In this document: in pieces, positions 36,865 to 46,827 of the stretch
How positions within the stretch are numbered: position 1 is the first letter of the stretch
Layout of the letters: each line of letters starts with the position of its first letter
Source of the DNA: an uncultured Prochlorococcus sp.
GTDB taxonomy: Bacteria > Cyanobacteriota > Cyanobacteriia > PCC-6307 > Cyanobiaceae
NCBI GenBank assembly: GCA_902536455.1
Contig: CACAXN010000002.1
Span: 20,922-84,921 of the forward strand
Direction: 5' to 3'
DNA length: 64,000 nt
Made by a program: the position numbers and the translations under genes
Notes under the pieces: generated by a model
Told to the model about the DNA's origin: nothing
Database searches by the model: none
What the model saw: only the letters and a program-made list of their open reading frames with translations

Positions 36865-38874
36865 TTGACCTTAAGAACACCTCAAAAGCTAATATTTACT
36901 TTCTTCATATTTATTAATTTAGTACAATCAACAAAATCTGCTGATTTTCATGAAGTTAATGAAAATGTAAAAGATCGGCCTACTAACTTTACTAAGTCAA
37001 AAATTTTAAATAATGAAGCTTCATCTAATTATTCAGAACTATTTCTTAAAAATAATTTTGAACAAACCACTTTCAAAAAAAATCTTTTAAATGATAATTT
37101 AGAGTCTCTTCTTGCTACCTCGAGTAAAAATCAAGAAGAATTAGTGATCCAATCTGATAAACAATCTGAAAAGAATAATATTATTTATGCAGAGGGTAAC
37201 GTTTATGTTTCATACAGAGGTAAGCATTTAAGTGCTGATAACATTATTTTTGATAAATTAAGTAAAAAAATTAGTGCAGAAGGAAATATAAGTTTAGTGT
37301 TTGGTGATCAAATATTTAAAATGTCTAAACTTGAGTACGATTTTATAAACGAAACAGGGAATTTATTAGATGTAAAAGGCTTCATAAATTCTGATAAGTT
37401 AATTACAGACATATCTAGTAATTTTTATAAATCGGATATTCAAAAGCTTAATTACATACTAAATTTACGAAAAAAGGAAGTTATAAATACTCCTGAAAAG
37501 GTTAATAATTGGATTTTTTCTGCAGAAAGAGTCAATATTGATGGGAAAAAATGGAAGAGTAAAAAAGCATTATTTTCCAATGATATTCTTCAATTTAAAC
37601 AAGTAAAAATTGAGATTAATTCATTAGAAGTTCGCTCCTTAAAAGATGAATTAAGATTTAAATCTTCTTTGAATTATTTAGTATTAGATGAAAATATTTC
37701 AATTCCATTTTGGCTTGGTAATAGAGCACTAACTGAATCTGGACAAAACCTTGATTCAAAAGCTAGTTGGACAATTGGTTATGACAATCTAGATAAAGAT
37801 GGCTTGTTTTTTAGTAGAAAACTTAATTCTATAGATATATCTGATGATTTTATTATTGATCTAGAACCACAATTTTTTATTCAACGTTCATTTAATGGAA
37901 AGACTAATAGTTTCGTAAAGAAAGGAGATTTAATAACTGGAGAAAAAATAGAAAGAGATGCCAAATTGGCTGACTTTTTTGGGGTTAAATCAGAAATAAA
38001 GGGGAAATTTAATAATTGGGATTTGGAAATAGTGAATCAAATAAATTCCTTAGATACTAATAAATTTTCTGACGCTTTTAGATCTAAATCAATTTTGAGC
38101 AAAGAAATTAATTTCTTGAACGCTAAATGGGATAAAAGTTTTTACGGAGTTTATAGAGATAGATTATGGAATGGTTCATTAGGGGAAGCTGAAATTTATG
38201 CAGGATATGGTTCAAAATTAGAAAAAAAACATACTTGGGAAATAAATGGTATAAATAAAACTGAAGTTTTATCTTTAGGTCTGGCAAATTTAAAAGGAGA
38301 GGCGTTAGGTAGTAAAAACTTAGTTGATAGTATTAAAGGTAATTTGTTTTACTCTTTAGATCAAAATATTCCATTAATTGTTGATAAACCTAAAAATAAA
38401 ATTATTGATAGTTCCTATGAGTATATTTATGAGCCAATTAAAAAAGGACTAAGTTTAAATACGAGACTAGCAGGAATGTATTCTTTGTATTCTGATGGAA
38501 AGCATCAAGAATATATTGGGATTGGTTTTGGTCCAGAATTAATTTTAGGTAATTTCAAAACAAGAACTTTTGACTATACACGAATTAGTATTTTCCCTTT
38601 TTATAAATTTAAAAGCGGAGACAGTATATTTAAGTTTGACCAAATTTCTGACAAATTTACTTTAGATATTGGTTTTGACCAACAACTATTTGGCCCAATT
38701 ATTCTTAAAAATAATGGAACATTAAACCTAGATAGTGATTCTAATGATTATGGGAAATTCATAAATTCAAAAGTCTCTTTGAATTGGAAAAAAAGATCTT
38801 ATGAATTTGGTATTTTTTACCAACCTCATAATGAAGCAGGAGGTATTTCTTTTAGTCTCTATGGATTTAATTAG
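36865..38874 (+). CDS. LptD/OstA-like outer-membrane protein (DUF3769)
   Basis: The 669-residue protein starts (TTG) with a signal peptide, LIFTFFIFINLVQSTKSA. An LptA/OstA-like beta-jellyroll domain follows at about 100-190 (NNIIYAEGNVYVSYRGKHLS, ISAEGNISLVFGDQIFKMSK). A long C-terminal region rich in alternating aromatic residues ends in GGISFSLYGFN, as expected for a beta barrel. It fits the cyanobacterial DUF3769 group of LptD-like proteins that insert lipopolysaccharide into the outer membrane. The sequence is diverged, so the LPS role is inferred from the domain order. Confidence 0.78.
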   Translation: MTLRTPQKLIFTFFIFINLVQSTKSADFHEVNENVKDRPTNFTKSKILNNEASSNYSELFLKNNFEQTTFKKNLLNDNLESLLATSSKNQEELVIQSDKQSEKNNIIYAEGNVYVSYRGKHLSADNIIFDKLSKKISAEGNISLVFGDQIFKMSKLEYDFINETGNLLDVKGFINSDKLITDISSNFYKSDIQKLNYILNLRKKEVINTPEKVNNWIFSAERVNIDGKKWKSKKALFSNDILQFKQVKIEINSLEVRSLKDELRFKSSLNYLVLDENISIPFWLGNRALTESGQNLDSKASWTIGYDNLDKDGLFFSRKLNSIDISDDFIIDLEPQFFIQRSFNGKTNSFVKKGDLITGEKIERDAKLADFFGVKSEIKGKFNNWDLEIVNQINSLDTNKFSDAFRSKSILSKEINFLNAKWDKSFYGVYRDRLWNGSLGEAEIYAGYGSKLEKKHTWEINGINKTEVLSLGLANLKGEALGSKNLVDSIKGNLFYSLDQNIPLIVDKPKNKIIDSSYEYIYEPIKKGLSLNTRLAGMYSLYSDGKHQEYIGIGFGPELILGNFKTRTFDYTRISIFPFYKFKSGDSIFKFDQISDKFTLDIGFDQQLFGPIILKNNGTLNLDSDSNDYGKFINSKVSLNWKKRSYEFGIFYQPHNEAGGISFSLYGFN

Positions 38875-39498
38875 CTATGATAATTTAGTATTAAATTTTA
38901 CATAAGGTAATAGGTTAAATTTTTTTTCTATTAAATTTTCATTCTCAAGTAATGTTGAAGTTGCATCCCATTCTCCAGATAAAAACATTTTTCTTGAGCT
39001 CTCCTTAATTTCAAGATTGAAATTTAATTCTTTTGATTTTGCTAAGGATTTTTTTAGATCAATTTCTAAAAATAAAAATTGATTATCGCAATAATTTTGC
39101 ATTTCTTCTATGGATTTTTTAGGTAGCGTAAAACATGGAATTCCTATCGCAATACAGTTACTGTAAAAAATGTCGGCGAAACTCTCGCCTATGATTGCTT
39201 GTATGCCCCATCTCATAAGCGCTTGGGGGGCATGTTCTCTGCTGGAACCACATCCAAAATTGCTATTAACAACTAGTATTGATGCATTTTTGTTTTCCTC
39301 TAAATCAAAAGGATGCTTTCCTTTTAAAGTTTTTCTATCATCCTCAAAAACAGATTCACCCAATGAATCAAAGTTAACACACTTCAAAAAACGCGCTGGA
39401 ATTATCCGATCTGTATCAATGTCGTTACCAATCAAGGAGATACATTGCCCGTTCATATTTGAAATTTTTCCAATTGGTGAGGTAAATTCTGATTTCAT
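38875..39498 (-). CDS. leuD: 3-isopropylmalate dehydratase small subunit
   Basis: LeuD is the swivelling small subunit of isopropylmalate isomerase in leucine synthesis. The 207-residue protein has NDIDTDRIIPARFLK and NFGCGSSREHAPQALMRWGI, the family signatures. Its ATG overlaps the leuC stop as TGATG (one shared base), so translation is coupled. Its 3' end touches the convergent LptD-like gene. Confidence 0.95.
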   Translation of the reverse strand: MKSEFTSPIGKISNMNGQCISLIGNDIDTDRIIPARFLKCVNFDSLGESVFEDDRKTLKGKHPFDLEENKNASILVVNSNFGCGSSREHAPQALMRWGIQAIIGESFADIFYSNCIAIGIPCFTLPKKSIEEMQNYCDNQFLFLEIDLKKSLAKSKELNFNLEIKESSRKMFLSGEWDATSTLLENENLIEKKFNLLPYVKFNTKLS

Positions 39499-40904
39499 CA
39501 GTTGATAAATTCTCTTACGTCACTGACTTTGCCATTAATTGCAGCAGCAGCAACCATTGCTGGACTCATGAGAAGTGTTCTTCCACTAGGAGATCCTTGC
39601 CTACCCTTGAAATTTCTATTACTAGAACTAGCACTAACTTGATTACCTATTAGCTTATCTGAATTCATTGCTAAACACATTGAGCAGCCAGGCTCTCTCC
39701 ATTGAAATCCAGAATCCTTAAAAATCTGATCAATACCTTCTTGTTTTGCTTCAGTTGCCACTTTTTCTGAACCTGGAACTGCAAATGCTTTGACATTATT
39801 GGATACTTTTTTGCCTTTTAATACTTTAGCTGCAACTCTTAAGTCACTGATTCTTCCATTTGTGCAACTACCTATGAAACAAACGTCTACAGGAGTATCT
39901 TTTATTAATTGTCCTGGCTTGAAACTCATATATTCATAAGCCTCTTTTGCAACTAATTTATCATTTGGAGACAATTCATCTAAAAGAGGGATATGTTCAT
40001 TAATGCTAATACTTTGCCCCGGAGTAATCCCCCAAGTTACTGTTGGTTCTACTTTAGAAGCATCTAATTTAATTACATCATCATAAATTGAATTTTCATC
40101 GCTTTTTAATAATTCCCACCATCTGAGCGCTTTATCCCAATTCTCATTTTTTGGAGCACATAATTTATTTTTAATGTAACTAAAGGTCTTTTTATCAGGG
40201 TTAATGTAGCCGCATCTTGCTCCTCCTTCAATAGACATATTGCATATCGTCATTCTTTCTTCCATAGATAATTCATCTATCGCAGGCCCTGCGAATTCAT
40301 AAGCGAAACCTACTCCTGCCTTTACACCAAGTTTATTAATGATATGAAGGACTAAATCCTTAGCATAAACACCCTTAGATAATTTATTTTCACACCAAAT
40401 CTGCCTTACTTTCAATTTGTTCATGGCTAAGGTTTGGGTAGCAAGAACATCTCTTACTTGACTTGTACCTATCCCAAAAGCAATTGACCCAAAAGCTCCA
40501 TGAGTTGAAGTATGAGAGTCTCCGCAAGCGATTGTCATCCCTGGCTGAGTCAGGCCTAATTCCGGTGCTACTACATGAACTATTCCTTGATTACCACTAC
40601 CAATATTAAAAAATCTTATTTTGTGTTCTAAGCAATTCTTCTCGAGTGTTTCAATCATCTGTTCAGCGAGATTATCTTTGAAAGGCCTGCTCTGATTATC
40701 TGTTGGCACAATATGATCAACAGTAGCAACAGTTCTATGAGGGAATTTTACTTTTAATTTTTTGTCCTTTAAGGCACCAAATGCTTGAGGACTCGTGACT
40801 TCATGGATAAGGTGGAGACCAATAAATATTTGATCAGATCCTCCAGGAAGACTTGAAACTTTATGTAAATCCCAAACTTTATCAAATAGGGTATCTTGAC
40901 TCAA
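39498..40904 (-). CDS. leuC: 3-isopropylmalate dehydratase large subunit
   Basis: LeuC carries the [4Fe-4S] cluster and with LeuD isomerises 2- to 3-isopropylmalate. The 468-residue aconitase-family protein has the cluster cysteines in [13 protein letters not shown] and [11 protein letters not shown], and [19 protein letters not shown] in the N-terminal half. It is complete. It is 13 bases downstream of cinA, in a run glyA-cinA-leuC-leuD. Confidence 0.96.
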   Translation of the reverse strand: MSQDTLFDKVWDLHKVSSLPGGSDQIFIGLHLIHEVTSPQAFGALKDKKLKVKFPHRTVATVDHIVPTDNQSRPFKDNLAEQMIETLEKNCLEHKIRFFNIGSGNQGIVHVVAPELGLTQPGMTIACGDSHTSTHGAFGSIAFGIGTSQVRDVLATQTLAMNKLKVRQIWCENKLSKGVYAKDLVLHIINKLGVKAGVGFAYEFAGPAIDELSMEERMTICNMSIEGGARCGYINPDKKTFSYIKNKLCAPKNENWDKALRWWELLKSDENSIYDDVIKLDASKVEPTVTWGITPGQSISINEHIPLLDELSPNDKLVAKEAYEYMSFKPGQLIKDTPVDVCFIGSCTNGRISDLRVAAKVLKGKKVSNNVKAFAVPGSEKVATEAKQEGIDQIFKDSGFQWREPGCSMCLAMNSDKLIGNQVSASSSNRNFKGRQGSPSGRTLLMSPAMVAAAAINGKVSDVREFIN

Positions 40905-40917
40905 TTTGTAAAAATAG

Positions 40918-42192
40918 TTACTTACTATTCGATAATAGGATTAATCGGAGGCTGTTCAAACATACATTTACACTTAGTCTTTGAATTTCTATTCGATTTC
41001 GTGTTGAGTTAAATAGTTTTTTTATATTAGTTATATGATTATTCGGACCTGAAATTGAGATATAAACAAGTCCAACCGGTTTATCTTGACTGCCTCCGTT
41101 AGGACCAGCTATTCCACTAGTTGCTATTGCCCAATCTGCTCCTAATTTCTCTTTTGCATTAATTGCCATGGCCTCACAAACTTCTTCAGAAACAGCTCCA
41201 TATTTTGAAAGATTTTCTTCAGAAATCATTAATAATGAATTTTTTAGCTCATTACTATAGGAAACAATACTACCTTGAAAAACTTGAGATGAGCCTGATA
41301 TTGAGGTTAGTGATGAAGATAGAAGGCCTCCGGTGCAGGATTCAGCAAAAACAATAGTTTGGTTCCTCTTGGTTAATTCTTTTATTAAAACGCTAGGAAG
41401 AGTATCGTTATCCTCTCCAAAAATAAATTTTGAAAACTCTTTTCTTATTTCTTCTTTTACAGGCTTAATTATATTTTTTGCCTCCAGTTCGTTCTTTGCT
41501 CGCGCGGTGATTCTGAGTTTAACCTCTTCTAAGTTGGCATATGGAGCAACGGTCGGGTTTTGAAGATTAAATAGATCATTAATTTTTTCAGCAACGCTAG
41601 ATTCTCCAATGCCCGAAAATTTAAGAGTATTTGAAAAAAAGGAATAACTATCTGAGAATTTTTTTTTAATGAAATCATATGCCGTCTCTTCCCACATAGT
41701 TTTCATTTCACTGGGTACTCCCGGGAAAGTAAGGATAGTAAACCCTTTTACTGGTTCCCAAATCATTCCTGGGGCAGTGCCCTTAGGGTTATTAATAATT
41801 TGAGCATTTTCTGGGAAGAAACATTGTTTCCTTAAGCTAGAGGAATCGTCCTGAAGCTTTGAGTTTGAAAGTTTTTGTTTAATCTGATCCCATAAGTGCG
41901 GTCTTTCAAAAAGAGATACATTAAAAGATTTTGCTATTGCTTCAGTAGTTAAGTCATCTGGGGTGGGTCCTAAGCCACCAGTTGTAATTAGAAGATTACT
42001 TCTTTTCGATATTTCTTTAATTATTTTTATAATTCGATCACAATTATCACCTACAGTTGATTGCCTAAAGTGATTCAAGCCTAATTGAGACAACTGTTCG
42101 GAAATCCATTGAGCATTTGTATTAATAATATTTCCTAAAAGTAGTTCTGTTCCAATAGAAAGAATTTCAACTCCCTTGGAATTAGGACTCAT
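40918..42192 (-). CDS. cinA: CinA-like protein, competence/damage-inducible family
   Basis: The 424-residue protein has the two-domain CinA layout. An N-terminal MoaB-like (COG1058) domain carries [20 protein letters not shown] and [22 protein letters not shown]-terminal PncC-type amidohydrolase domain starts near residue 265 ([32 protein letters not shown]). Related proteins deamidate NMN and hydrolyse ADP-ribose. A role in competence is not shown in Prochlorococcus. Its start overlaps the glyA stop by the ATGA tetranucleotide. Confidence 0.9.
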   Translation of the reverse strand: MSPNSKGVEILSIGTELLLGNIINTNAQWISEQLSQLGLNHFRQSTVGDNCDRIIKIIKEISKRSNLLITTGGLGPTPDDLTTEAIAKSFNVSLFERPHLWDQIKQKLSNSKLQDDSSSLRKQCFFPENAQIINNPKGTAPGMIWEPVKGFTILTFPGVPSEMKTMWEETAYDFIKKKFSDSYSFFSNTLKFSGIGESSVAEKINDLFNLQNPTVAPYANLEEVKLRITARAKNELEAKNIIKPVKEEIRKEFSKFIFGEDNDTLPSVLIKELTKRNQTIVFAESCTGGLLSSSLTSISGSSQVFQGSIVSYSNELKNSLLMISEENLSKYGAVSEEVCEAMAINAKEKLGADWAIATSGIAGPNGGSQDKPVGLVYISISGPNNHITNIKKLFNSTRNRIEIQRLSVNVCLNSLRLILLSNSK

Positions 42193-43463
42193 TTAATTGA
42201 TGCTTCAAGTTTGCCTTCATAAAGAGGAAAACGATTACATAAGGTTAATACTCTTTCTTTACATTGACTTTCAATCAGTGCATCGTTTGGGTTAAGTAAT
42301 CTATCAGCAATAATTTCGCCAACTTCAGTAAAAGCATTCTCGTTAAAACCTCTAGTAGTTAAAGCGGCGGTACCCAACCTTAGCCCGCTTGTCACAAAAG
42401 GTGATTCAGGGTCAAATGGAACAGTATTTTTATTTGCAGTGATATTCACTTCACTTACGAGTAAGTCCGCAATTTTACCAGTCATATTGATACTTCTTAA
42501 ATCGAGTAAAACAATATGGTTATCAGTGCCTCCACTCACGATATTGATTCCTCTATTTATTAAAGTTGAAGCTAGAACCTTTGCATTTTTTATTACTTGA
42601 TTGGAATAATTAACAAAATCTGGCTGCAAGGCTTCTCCGAATGCAACTGCTTTAGCGGCAATAATATGTTCTAGGGGCCCACCCTGAGTTCCAGGGAAAA
42701 CAGATTTATCAAATTTCTTCCCAAATTCTGCATCTTTACACAAGATAAGTCCCCCTCTAGGTCCTCTTAATGTTTTATGAGTAGTTGTAGTTACTACATC
42801 ACAATAAGGTATTGGATTTGGGTGAAGTTTACTTGCTACAAGACCGGCGATGTGTGCAATATCGGCCATTAAGAATGCACCAACTTCATCTGCAATATTT
42901 CTAAATGACTCAAAATCGATTGTTCTTGGATAAGCAGAATATCCGCATATGATTAATTTTGGTTTTGTTTTAATTGCTATCTCTCTTATCTCTTCGAAAT
43001 TTAATTCACTAGTTTCTTTATTTACACCATAGTGAACTGCATTGAACCACTTGCCACTCATATTTACTGGAGATCCATGAGTTAGATGTCCACCATGAGA
43101 TAAATCCATCCCCATAATGGTGTCGCCAGGTTTAAGTAGACTAAGGAAAACAGCAGCATTTGCCTGGGCTCCACTATGGGGTTGAACATTAGCCCAATTT
43201 GCATTAAATAATTTTTTCGCTCTCTGAATAGCTAATTCTTCGATTTCATCAACAAATTCACACCCCCCGTAATATCTTTTTTGAGGTAATCCCTCGGCGT
43301 ATTTATTTGTAAGGACAGATCCTTGAGCCTGCATGACCGCAATAGATGCAAAATTTTCACTTGCTATTAACTCAAGATGAGTTTCCTGTCTATTTTTTTC
43401 AGAGTTTATAAAATTGGATATTACTGGATCACTTTCTTTAAGATTTTGAAGAATATTCATCAT
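42189..43463 (-). CDS. glyA: serine hydroxymethyltransferase
   Basis: GlyA interconverts serine and glycine with tetrahydrofolate and provides one-carbon units; it also handles photorespiratory glycine. The 424-residue PLP enzyme has the cofactor lysine in [18 protein letters not shown] (K230) and the N-terminal [10 protein letters not shown]. The track start is the first of two tandem ATGs. It heads the minus-strand run glyA-cinA-leuC-leuD, with tRNA-Arg upstream on the same strand. Confidence 0.97.
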   Translation of the reverse strand: MMNILQNLKESDPVISNFINSEKNRQETHLELIASENFASIAVMQAQGSVLTNKYAEGLPQKRYYGGCEFVDEIEELAIQRAKKLFNANWANVQPHSGAQANAAVFLSLLKPGDTIMGMDLSHGGHLTHGSPVNMSGKWFNAVHYGVNKETSELNFEEIREIAIKTKPKLIICGYSAYPRTIDFESFRNIADEVGAFLMADIAHIAGLVASKLHPNPIPYCDVVTTTTHKTLRGPRGGLILCKDAEFGKKFDKSVFPGTQGGPLEHIIAAKAVAFGEALQPDFVNYSNQVIKNAKVLASTLINRGINIVSGGTDNHIVLLDLRSINMTGKIADLLVSEVNITANKNTVPFDPESPFVTSGLRLGTAALTTRGFNENAFTEVGEIIADRLLNPNDALIESQCKERVLTLCNRFPLYEGKLEASIK

Positions 43464-43537
43464 ATTTGATTAGTAATACATATAATATATACGATATTTT
43501 TTAGAAAAATATAAAAATAATATTTCATAATTTTAAA

Positions 43538-43611
43538 CGCGCCTGGAGAGATTCGAACTCCCGACACCCTGATCCGTAGTCAGGTGCTCTAATCCACTTA
43601 GCTACAGGCGC
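43538..43611 (-). tRNA. tRNA-Arg (anticodon ACG)
   Basis: Read on minus, GCGCCTG pairs with CAGGCGC at the acceptor, with discriminator G. The anticodon stem CCTGA/TCAGG encloses loop CTACGGA, giving anticodon ACG (read as ICG). The T arm is GGGAGTTCGAATCTCTC-like. The length is 74 bases and CCA is not encoded. Confidence 0.96.
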
Positions 43612-43697
43612 ATAATTATGTAATATCTCTGTTTCAGGGTCTCTTAGTCAACTAGATTTCGGGTAAAATATCTATTATTAACAATCTAATTATTGAT

Positions 43698-43949
43698 ATG
43701 CCTATAAAGTGGTACGGAAATGGTGATTTAGAAGATCCTATCTATAAACATTTTTCTCGAATCGTAAATTTTGTTATTCACTGTATGATATTCACTGCGA
43801 TTGTTAGTGGCACATGGCTTTTAAAAGAAATTAAATATGATATAGCTTACTTTAATAGTTTTGTAATTTTCTGGTCAGTGCTTCTGGCCTCCCATTTGCT
43901 TTTCGTAATTGTAAAAAAACCTAAAGATACTTCAAAACAATCATCTTAG
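43698..43949 (+). CDS. small two-helix membrane protein of unknown function
   Basis: The 83-residue protein (MPIKWYGNGDLEDPIYKHFS) has two hydrophobic segments of about 20 residues, with a short polar turn between them and a lysine-rich tail. It contains WYGNGDLEDPIYKHFSRI, which looks like a conserved 2TM-type small protein, but I cannot name a family with function. It is followed after 15 bases by the DUF3181 gene on the same strand. Confidence 0.68.
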   Translation: MPIKWYGNGDLEDPIYKHFSRIVNFVIHCMIFTAIVSGTWLLKEIKYDIAYFNSFVIFWSVLLASHLLFVIVKKPKDTSKQSS

Positions 43950-43964
43950 ATCAATTTTATAATT

Positions 43965-44255
43965 ATGGACTCTCAGATACGAATAAGTGATTTAGAAAAT
44001 ATTATTTCCGAAAAGGTTTTTATAAAAATAGAAAAGTGGAATTTGTATCTTGGAGATGCTGGCCTAGCTAGAAATCTTGCTATTGAATGTATAAGCAATA
44101 AAGATCTAGGCCCATTGGAGGCTGCAAGAATAAGCTTGAAAGCAATAAACGTAAAAGTAGGGGACGGTATTAACATTATTCCACTGATTAATTTAATCAC
44201 TTCTTCACAAATTCTAGAATTAGAGGAGATTTTGGAAAGTTTTTTTGAAAACTAA
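43965..44255 (+). CDS. DUF3181 family protein
   Basis: The 96-residue soluble protein matches DUF3181 in KIEKWNLYLGDAGLARNLAIEC and GDGINIIPLINLITSSQI. Function is unknown. It follows the small 2TM gene and shares the tetranucleotide CTAA with the convergent murJ, so that both stop codons overlap. Confidence 0.78.
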   Translation: MDSQIRISDLENIISEKVFIKIEKWNLYLGDAGLARNLAIECISNKDLGPLEAARISLKAINVKVGDGINIIPLINLITSSQILELEEILESFFEN

Positions 44256-45874
44256 ATCTTTTTTTTATTAAACTTATATTTATTTATGTTCAAGTATTTT
44301 GTAAGTAAATAATAAATTACAAAAAAAGTTAGAGAACCAAGTACTAATAATATAAATTCTCCCAGATTTGAATTGGAGTTATTCGTATTTTTAAAAATAG
44401 TAAAACAAAGTGTGCTATCTATAAACGCCACTAATGACATAAGGCTGATTTTCCTCAATAAATCCAAGTTAGGCAAATGGATATCTTCATTTCGTAGATT
44501 AAAAGAAAGCAAAATACAAACTATGAAGTTGACTATTACTGAAGATAAAATTATTCCTACAACTCCGAAATTATATGGAGAAAGATTCCCAAAATTCTTA
44601 ATTGGGGCACCAATTAAAAACCAATCAAAAAAAATGTTAAAAATTATCCCTGCAAATGAAGTCTTAAAAGGAAAGTTTGTTTTCTCTATTGAATAGTATG
44701 TTCTTACTAATAAATCTCTATAAAGATAAAAAGGTATGCCAACTGCATAAGCAATTAATATATCCTTTACTTTTAAAGCCGCTGAATAATTAAAAGATCC
44801 TCTTTGAAAAACTAATTGTACGATTTGATTATTAAATGTTATGAAAAATCCTGTTAAAAAAATAGCTGTCAAGAAACAGTACTCTATCCCAGATATCAAT
44901 TGTTTTTGGAGACCTCTATCGTTTTTCTCACTTCTCAATTTAGAGAATTTTGGAAGTAACGGCAAAATCAAAGAGTTAGATAATATGCCTAAGGGTGCTT
45001 GTATAAGAAAATTTCCGTAAGCTAGTCCAGATGCTGCTCCTTGAAAACTTGAAGCAAAAAACATATCGATAAAAACATTAATTTGACTTAGACCTGATGA
45101 GATAGATGCTGGAATAATTAGTTTGAAAATCCTCTTCTCTTCATCTTTAAATAAATTGAAGGTTGAATCTAATCTTAAGAGACCAATTTTTTTTATTTCC
45201 GAAATTTGAACAACAAACTGAATGAAAGTTCCTGTCAAAGTTGCGAAAGCTAATAATCCCGTGTAGGTAAAGAAATGAGAAGATGTATTTTCTTGGTTGA
45301 AAATCCAACTACATAAAATAAAAAAAATTGTAGTTAGGCTTGTTATTGCTGGACTTATACTTGATAAAAAGAATTTTCTTTGGGAATTTAAGGCTCCAAA
45401 GCTTAAACCTATGAAGCCGGATAAAGGGATACAAGGTGTGAGTATTTGTAATTGGTAAGCAGCAATAGATTTAGCTTGCGAACTTAAATTGGGGGCTAAT
45501 AATTCAATTAATAAACTGGAATTCGTGTAAATTAATATGGCTAAAATGAATAATAATATTGAAAGTTTTATGCTTACTTGAGTTAAAATAATTCCCCCAT
45601 TCTTTTTATTAAGCGGAGTTAAAACTGCAACAACAGCGTTATGTAAAGGACCATTAATTCCTCCAATTATTATTAGCAAAAAACCAGGAATTATATAGGC
45701 ATAATTAAACGCGTCGTATGTTACCCCAACTCCAAAAGCAGCAGCTATGAATATTTGTCTTATACATCCGGCTAATTTACTTAGACTAGTACCAAATGAA
45801 ATTGAAAAAACATTATTTTTTAAAAATGAATGCATCTGGATTTGTCTAAGTATTTCAAGAAGTTTAAGTTTCAA
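44252..45874 (-). CDS. murJ: lipid II flippase MurJ (MviN family)
   Basis: MurJ moves lipid II across the cytoplasmic membrane for peptidoglycan synthesis. The 540-residue protein has about 14 hydrophobic helices and the typical N-terminus SISFGTSLSKLAGCIRQIFI, AAAFGVGVTYDAFNYAYIIP, with QLVFQRGSFNYSAALKVKDI later. It is a full-length member. The 3' end interlocks with DUF3181 and the start is close to the divergent sfsA (31-base gap). Confidence 0.93.
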   Translation of the reverse strand: MKLKLLEILRQIQMHSFLKNNVFSISFGTSLSKLAGCIRQIFIAAAFGVGVTYDAFNYAYIIPGFLLIIIGGINGPLHNAVVAVLTPLNKKNGGIILTQVSIKLSILLFILAILIYTNSSLLIELLAPNLSSQAKSIAAYQLQILTPCIPLSGFIGLSFGALNSQRKFFLSSISPAITSLTTIFFILCSWIFNQENTSSHFFTYTGLLAFATLTGTFIQFVVQISEIKKIGLLRLDSTFNLFKDEEKRIFKLIIPASISSGLSQINVFIDMFFASSFQGAASGLAYGNFLIQAPLGILSNSLILPLLPKFSKLRSEKNDRGLQKQLISGIEYCFLTAIFLTGFFITFNNQIVQLVFQRGSFNYSAALKVKDILIAYAVGIPFYLYRDLLVRTYYSIEKTNFPFKTSFAGIIFNIFFDWFLIGAPIKNFGNLSPYNFGVVGIILSSVIVNFIVCILLSFNLRNEDIHLPNLDLLRKISLMSLVAFIDSTLCFTIFKNTNNSNSNLGEFILLVLGSLTFFVIYYLLTKYLNINKYKFNKKKI

Positions 45875-45905
45875 TTATATTTGATTTTTAACTAACGACA
45901 TATTT

Positions 45906-46649
45906 ATGAATGATCGGATAATTGAATTTGATCCATTAATCGAAGGGGTTTTAATTAAGAGGTATAAAAGGTTTCTTGCAGATATAAAATTAGAAAGTGG
46001 AGAGGTAGTAACTGCTCATTGTGCTAACACAGGCCCAATGAAGGGACTATTAAGTGAGGGAGCTAAAGTAAGAATAAGTGTTTCCCCTTCTCCAAAAAGA
46101 AAATTACCTTTTACATGGGAACAGATATGTGTATTAGATGCAAAAAATGAGGAGGTTTGGGTGGGTATTAATACTCTATTTGCAAATAAGTTAATCAAAA
46201 AGGTTATTGAGAAAAATTTGCTAAACGAAATATTAGGAGAAATAGAGACAATTAAATCAGAAATCCCTTATGGAAAAGATAAAAAAAGCAGAATTGACTT
46301 TTTTTTAACTCCAAAATCTTCAAATCCTGATAAACGTAACATTTACATAGAAGTAAAAAATACGACTTGGATTAAAGAAAATGTAGCTCTATTCCCAGAC
46401 ACAGTAACGAAAAGAGGCCAAAAACACTTAATAGAATTGAAAGAACTGATTCCCGAAAGTAAAAGCGTTTTAGTACTTTGTATAACCAGAAAAGATGCAG
46501 AATTTTTTACTACCGGAGATGAAGCAGATCCTTTATATGGCAGGCTTTTTAGAGAATCTTCCAGTGCAGGCATGATAGCCATCCCTTGCTCGTTTGTATT
46601 TCATAAAGATCACGTAACATGGAATGGAATTAAACCTTTAAAATTATAA
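45906..46649 (+). CDS. sfsA: SfsA family protein
   Basis: The 247-residue protein has the SfsA signatures: [35 protein letters not shown], and the nuclease-fold core SRIDFFLTP followed by [11 protein letters not shown]. coli SfsA binds DNA and was linked to maltose genes, but homologues have a restriction-endonuclease-like core. The precise role in cyanobacteria is unknown. The gene is monocistronic, followed by the amt1 promoter region. Confidence 0.92.
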   Translation: MNDRIIEFDPLIEGVLIKRYKRFLADIKLESGEVVTAHCANTGPMKGLLSEGAKVRISVSPSPKRKLPFTWEQICVLDAKNEEVWVGINTLFANKLIKKVIEKNLLNEILGEIETIKSEIPYGKDKKSRIDFFLTPKSSNPDKRNIYIEVKNTTWIKENVALFPDTVTKRGQKHLIELKELIPESKSVLVLCITRKDAEFFTTGDEADPLYGRLFRESSSAGMIAIPCSFVFHKDHVTWNGIKPLKL

Positions 46650-46729
46650 AAAAACTTGATGATCTGAAATTCTAAAAAAATAATTTTCAAATTTAACAAA
46701 TAATTTTTTAGGGTGCAACTATAAAATTG
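46650..46729. other. intergenic sequence before the amt1 NtcA box
   Basis: No ORF or GC-rich hairpin is visible in this 80-base AT-rich stretch after sfsA. Confidence 0.3.
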
Positions 46730-46772
46730 GTATAAACAACTACTAGACACTGATAAGTTTTTTGAATAAATT
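46730..46772 (+). promoter_or_regulatory. NtcA box and -10 element of amt1
   Basis: GTA-N8-TAC occurs exactly at 46730-46743 (GTA TAAACAAC TAC). TAAATT at 46767-46772 lies 23 bases downstream and fits the TAN3T -10 box. This is the classic NtcA-activated promoter architecture, in front of the ammonium transporter. The leader would be about 50 bases. Confidence 0.8.
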
Positions 46773-46827
46773 TAAATTTGAAAGGAAACAGCACAAAACT
46801 GTTTTTTTGCAGATCTAATTTTTTTTT

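Noticed and set aside
41163-41563. Plus-strand ORFs inside cinA
   Set aside because: They overlap an intact CinA C-terminal domain on the other strand and have no family features.
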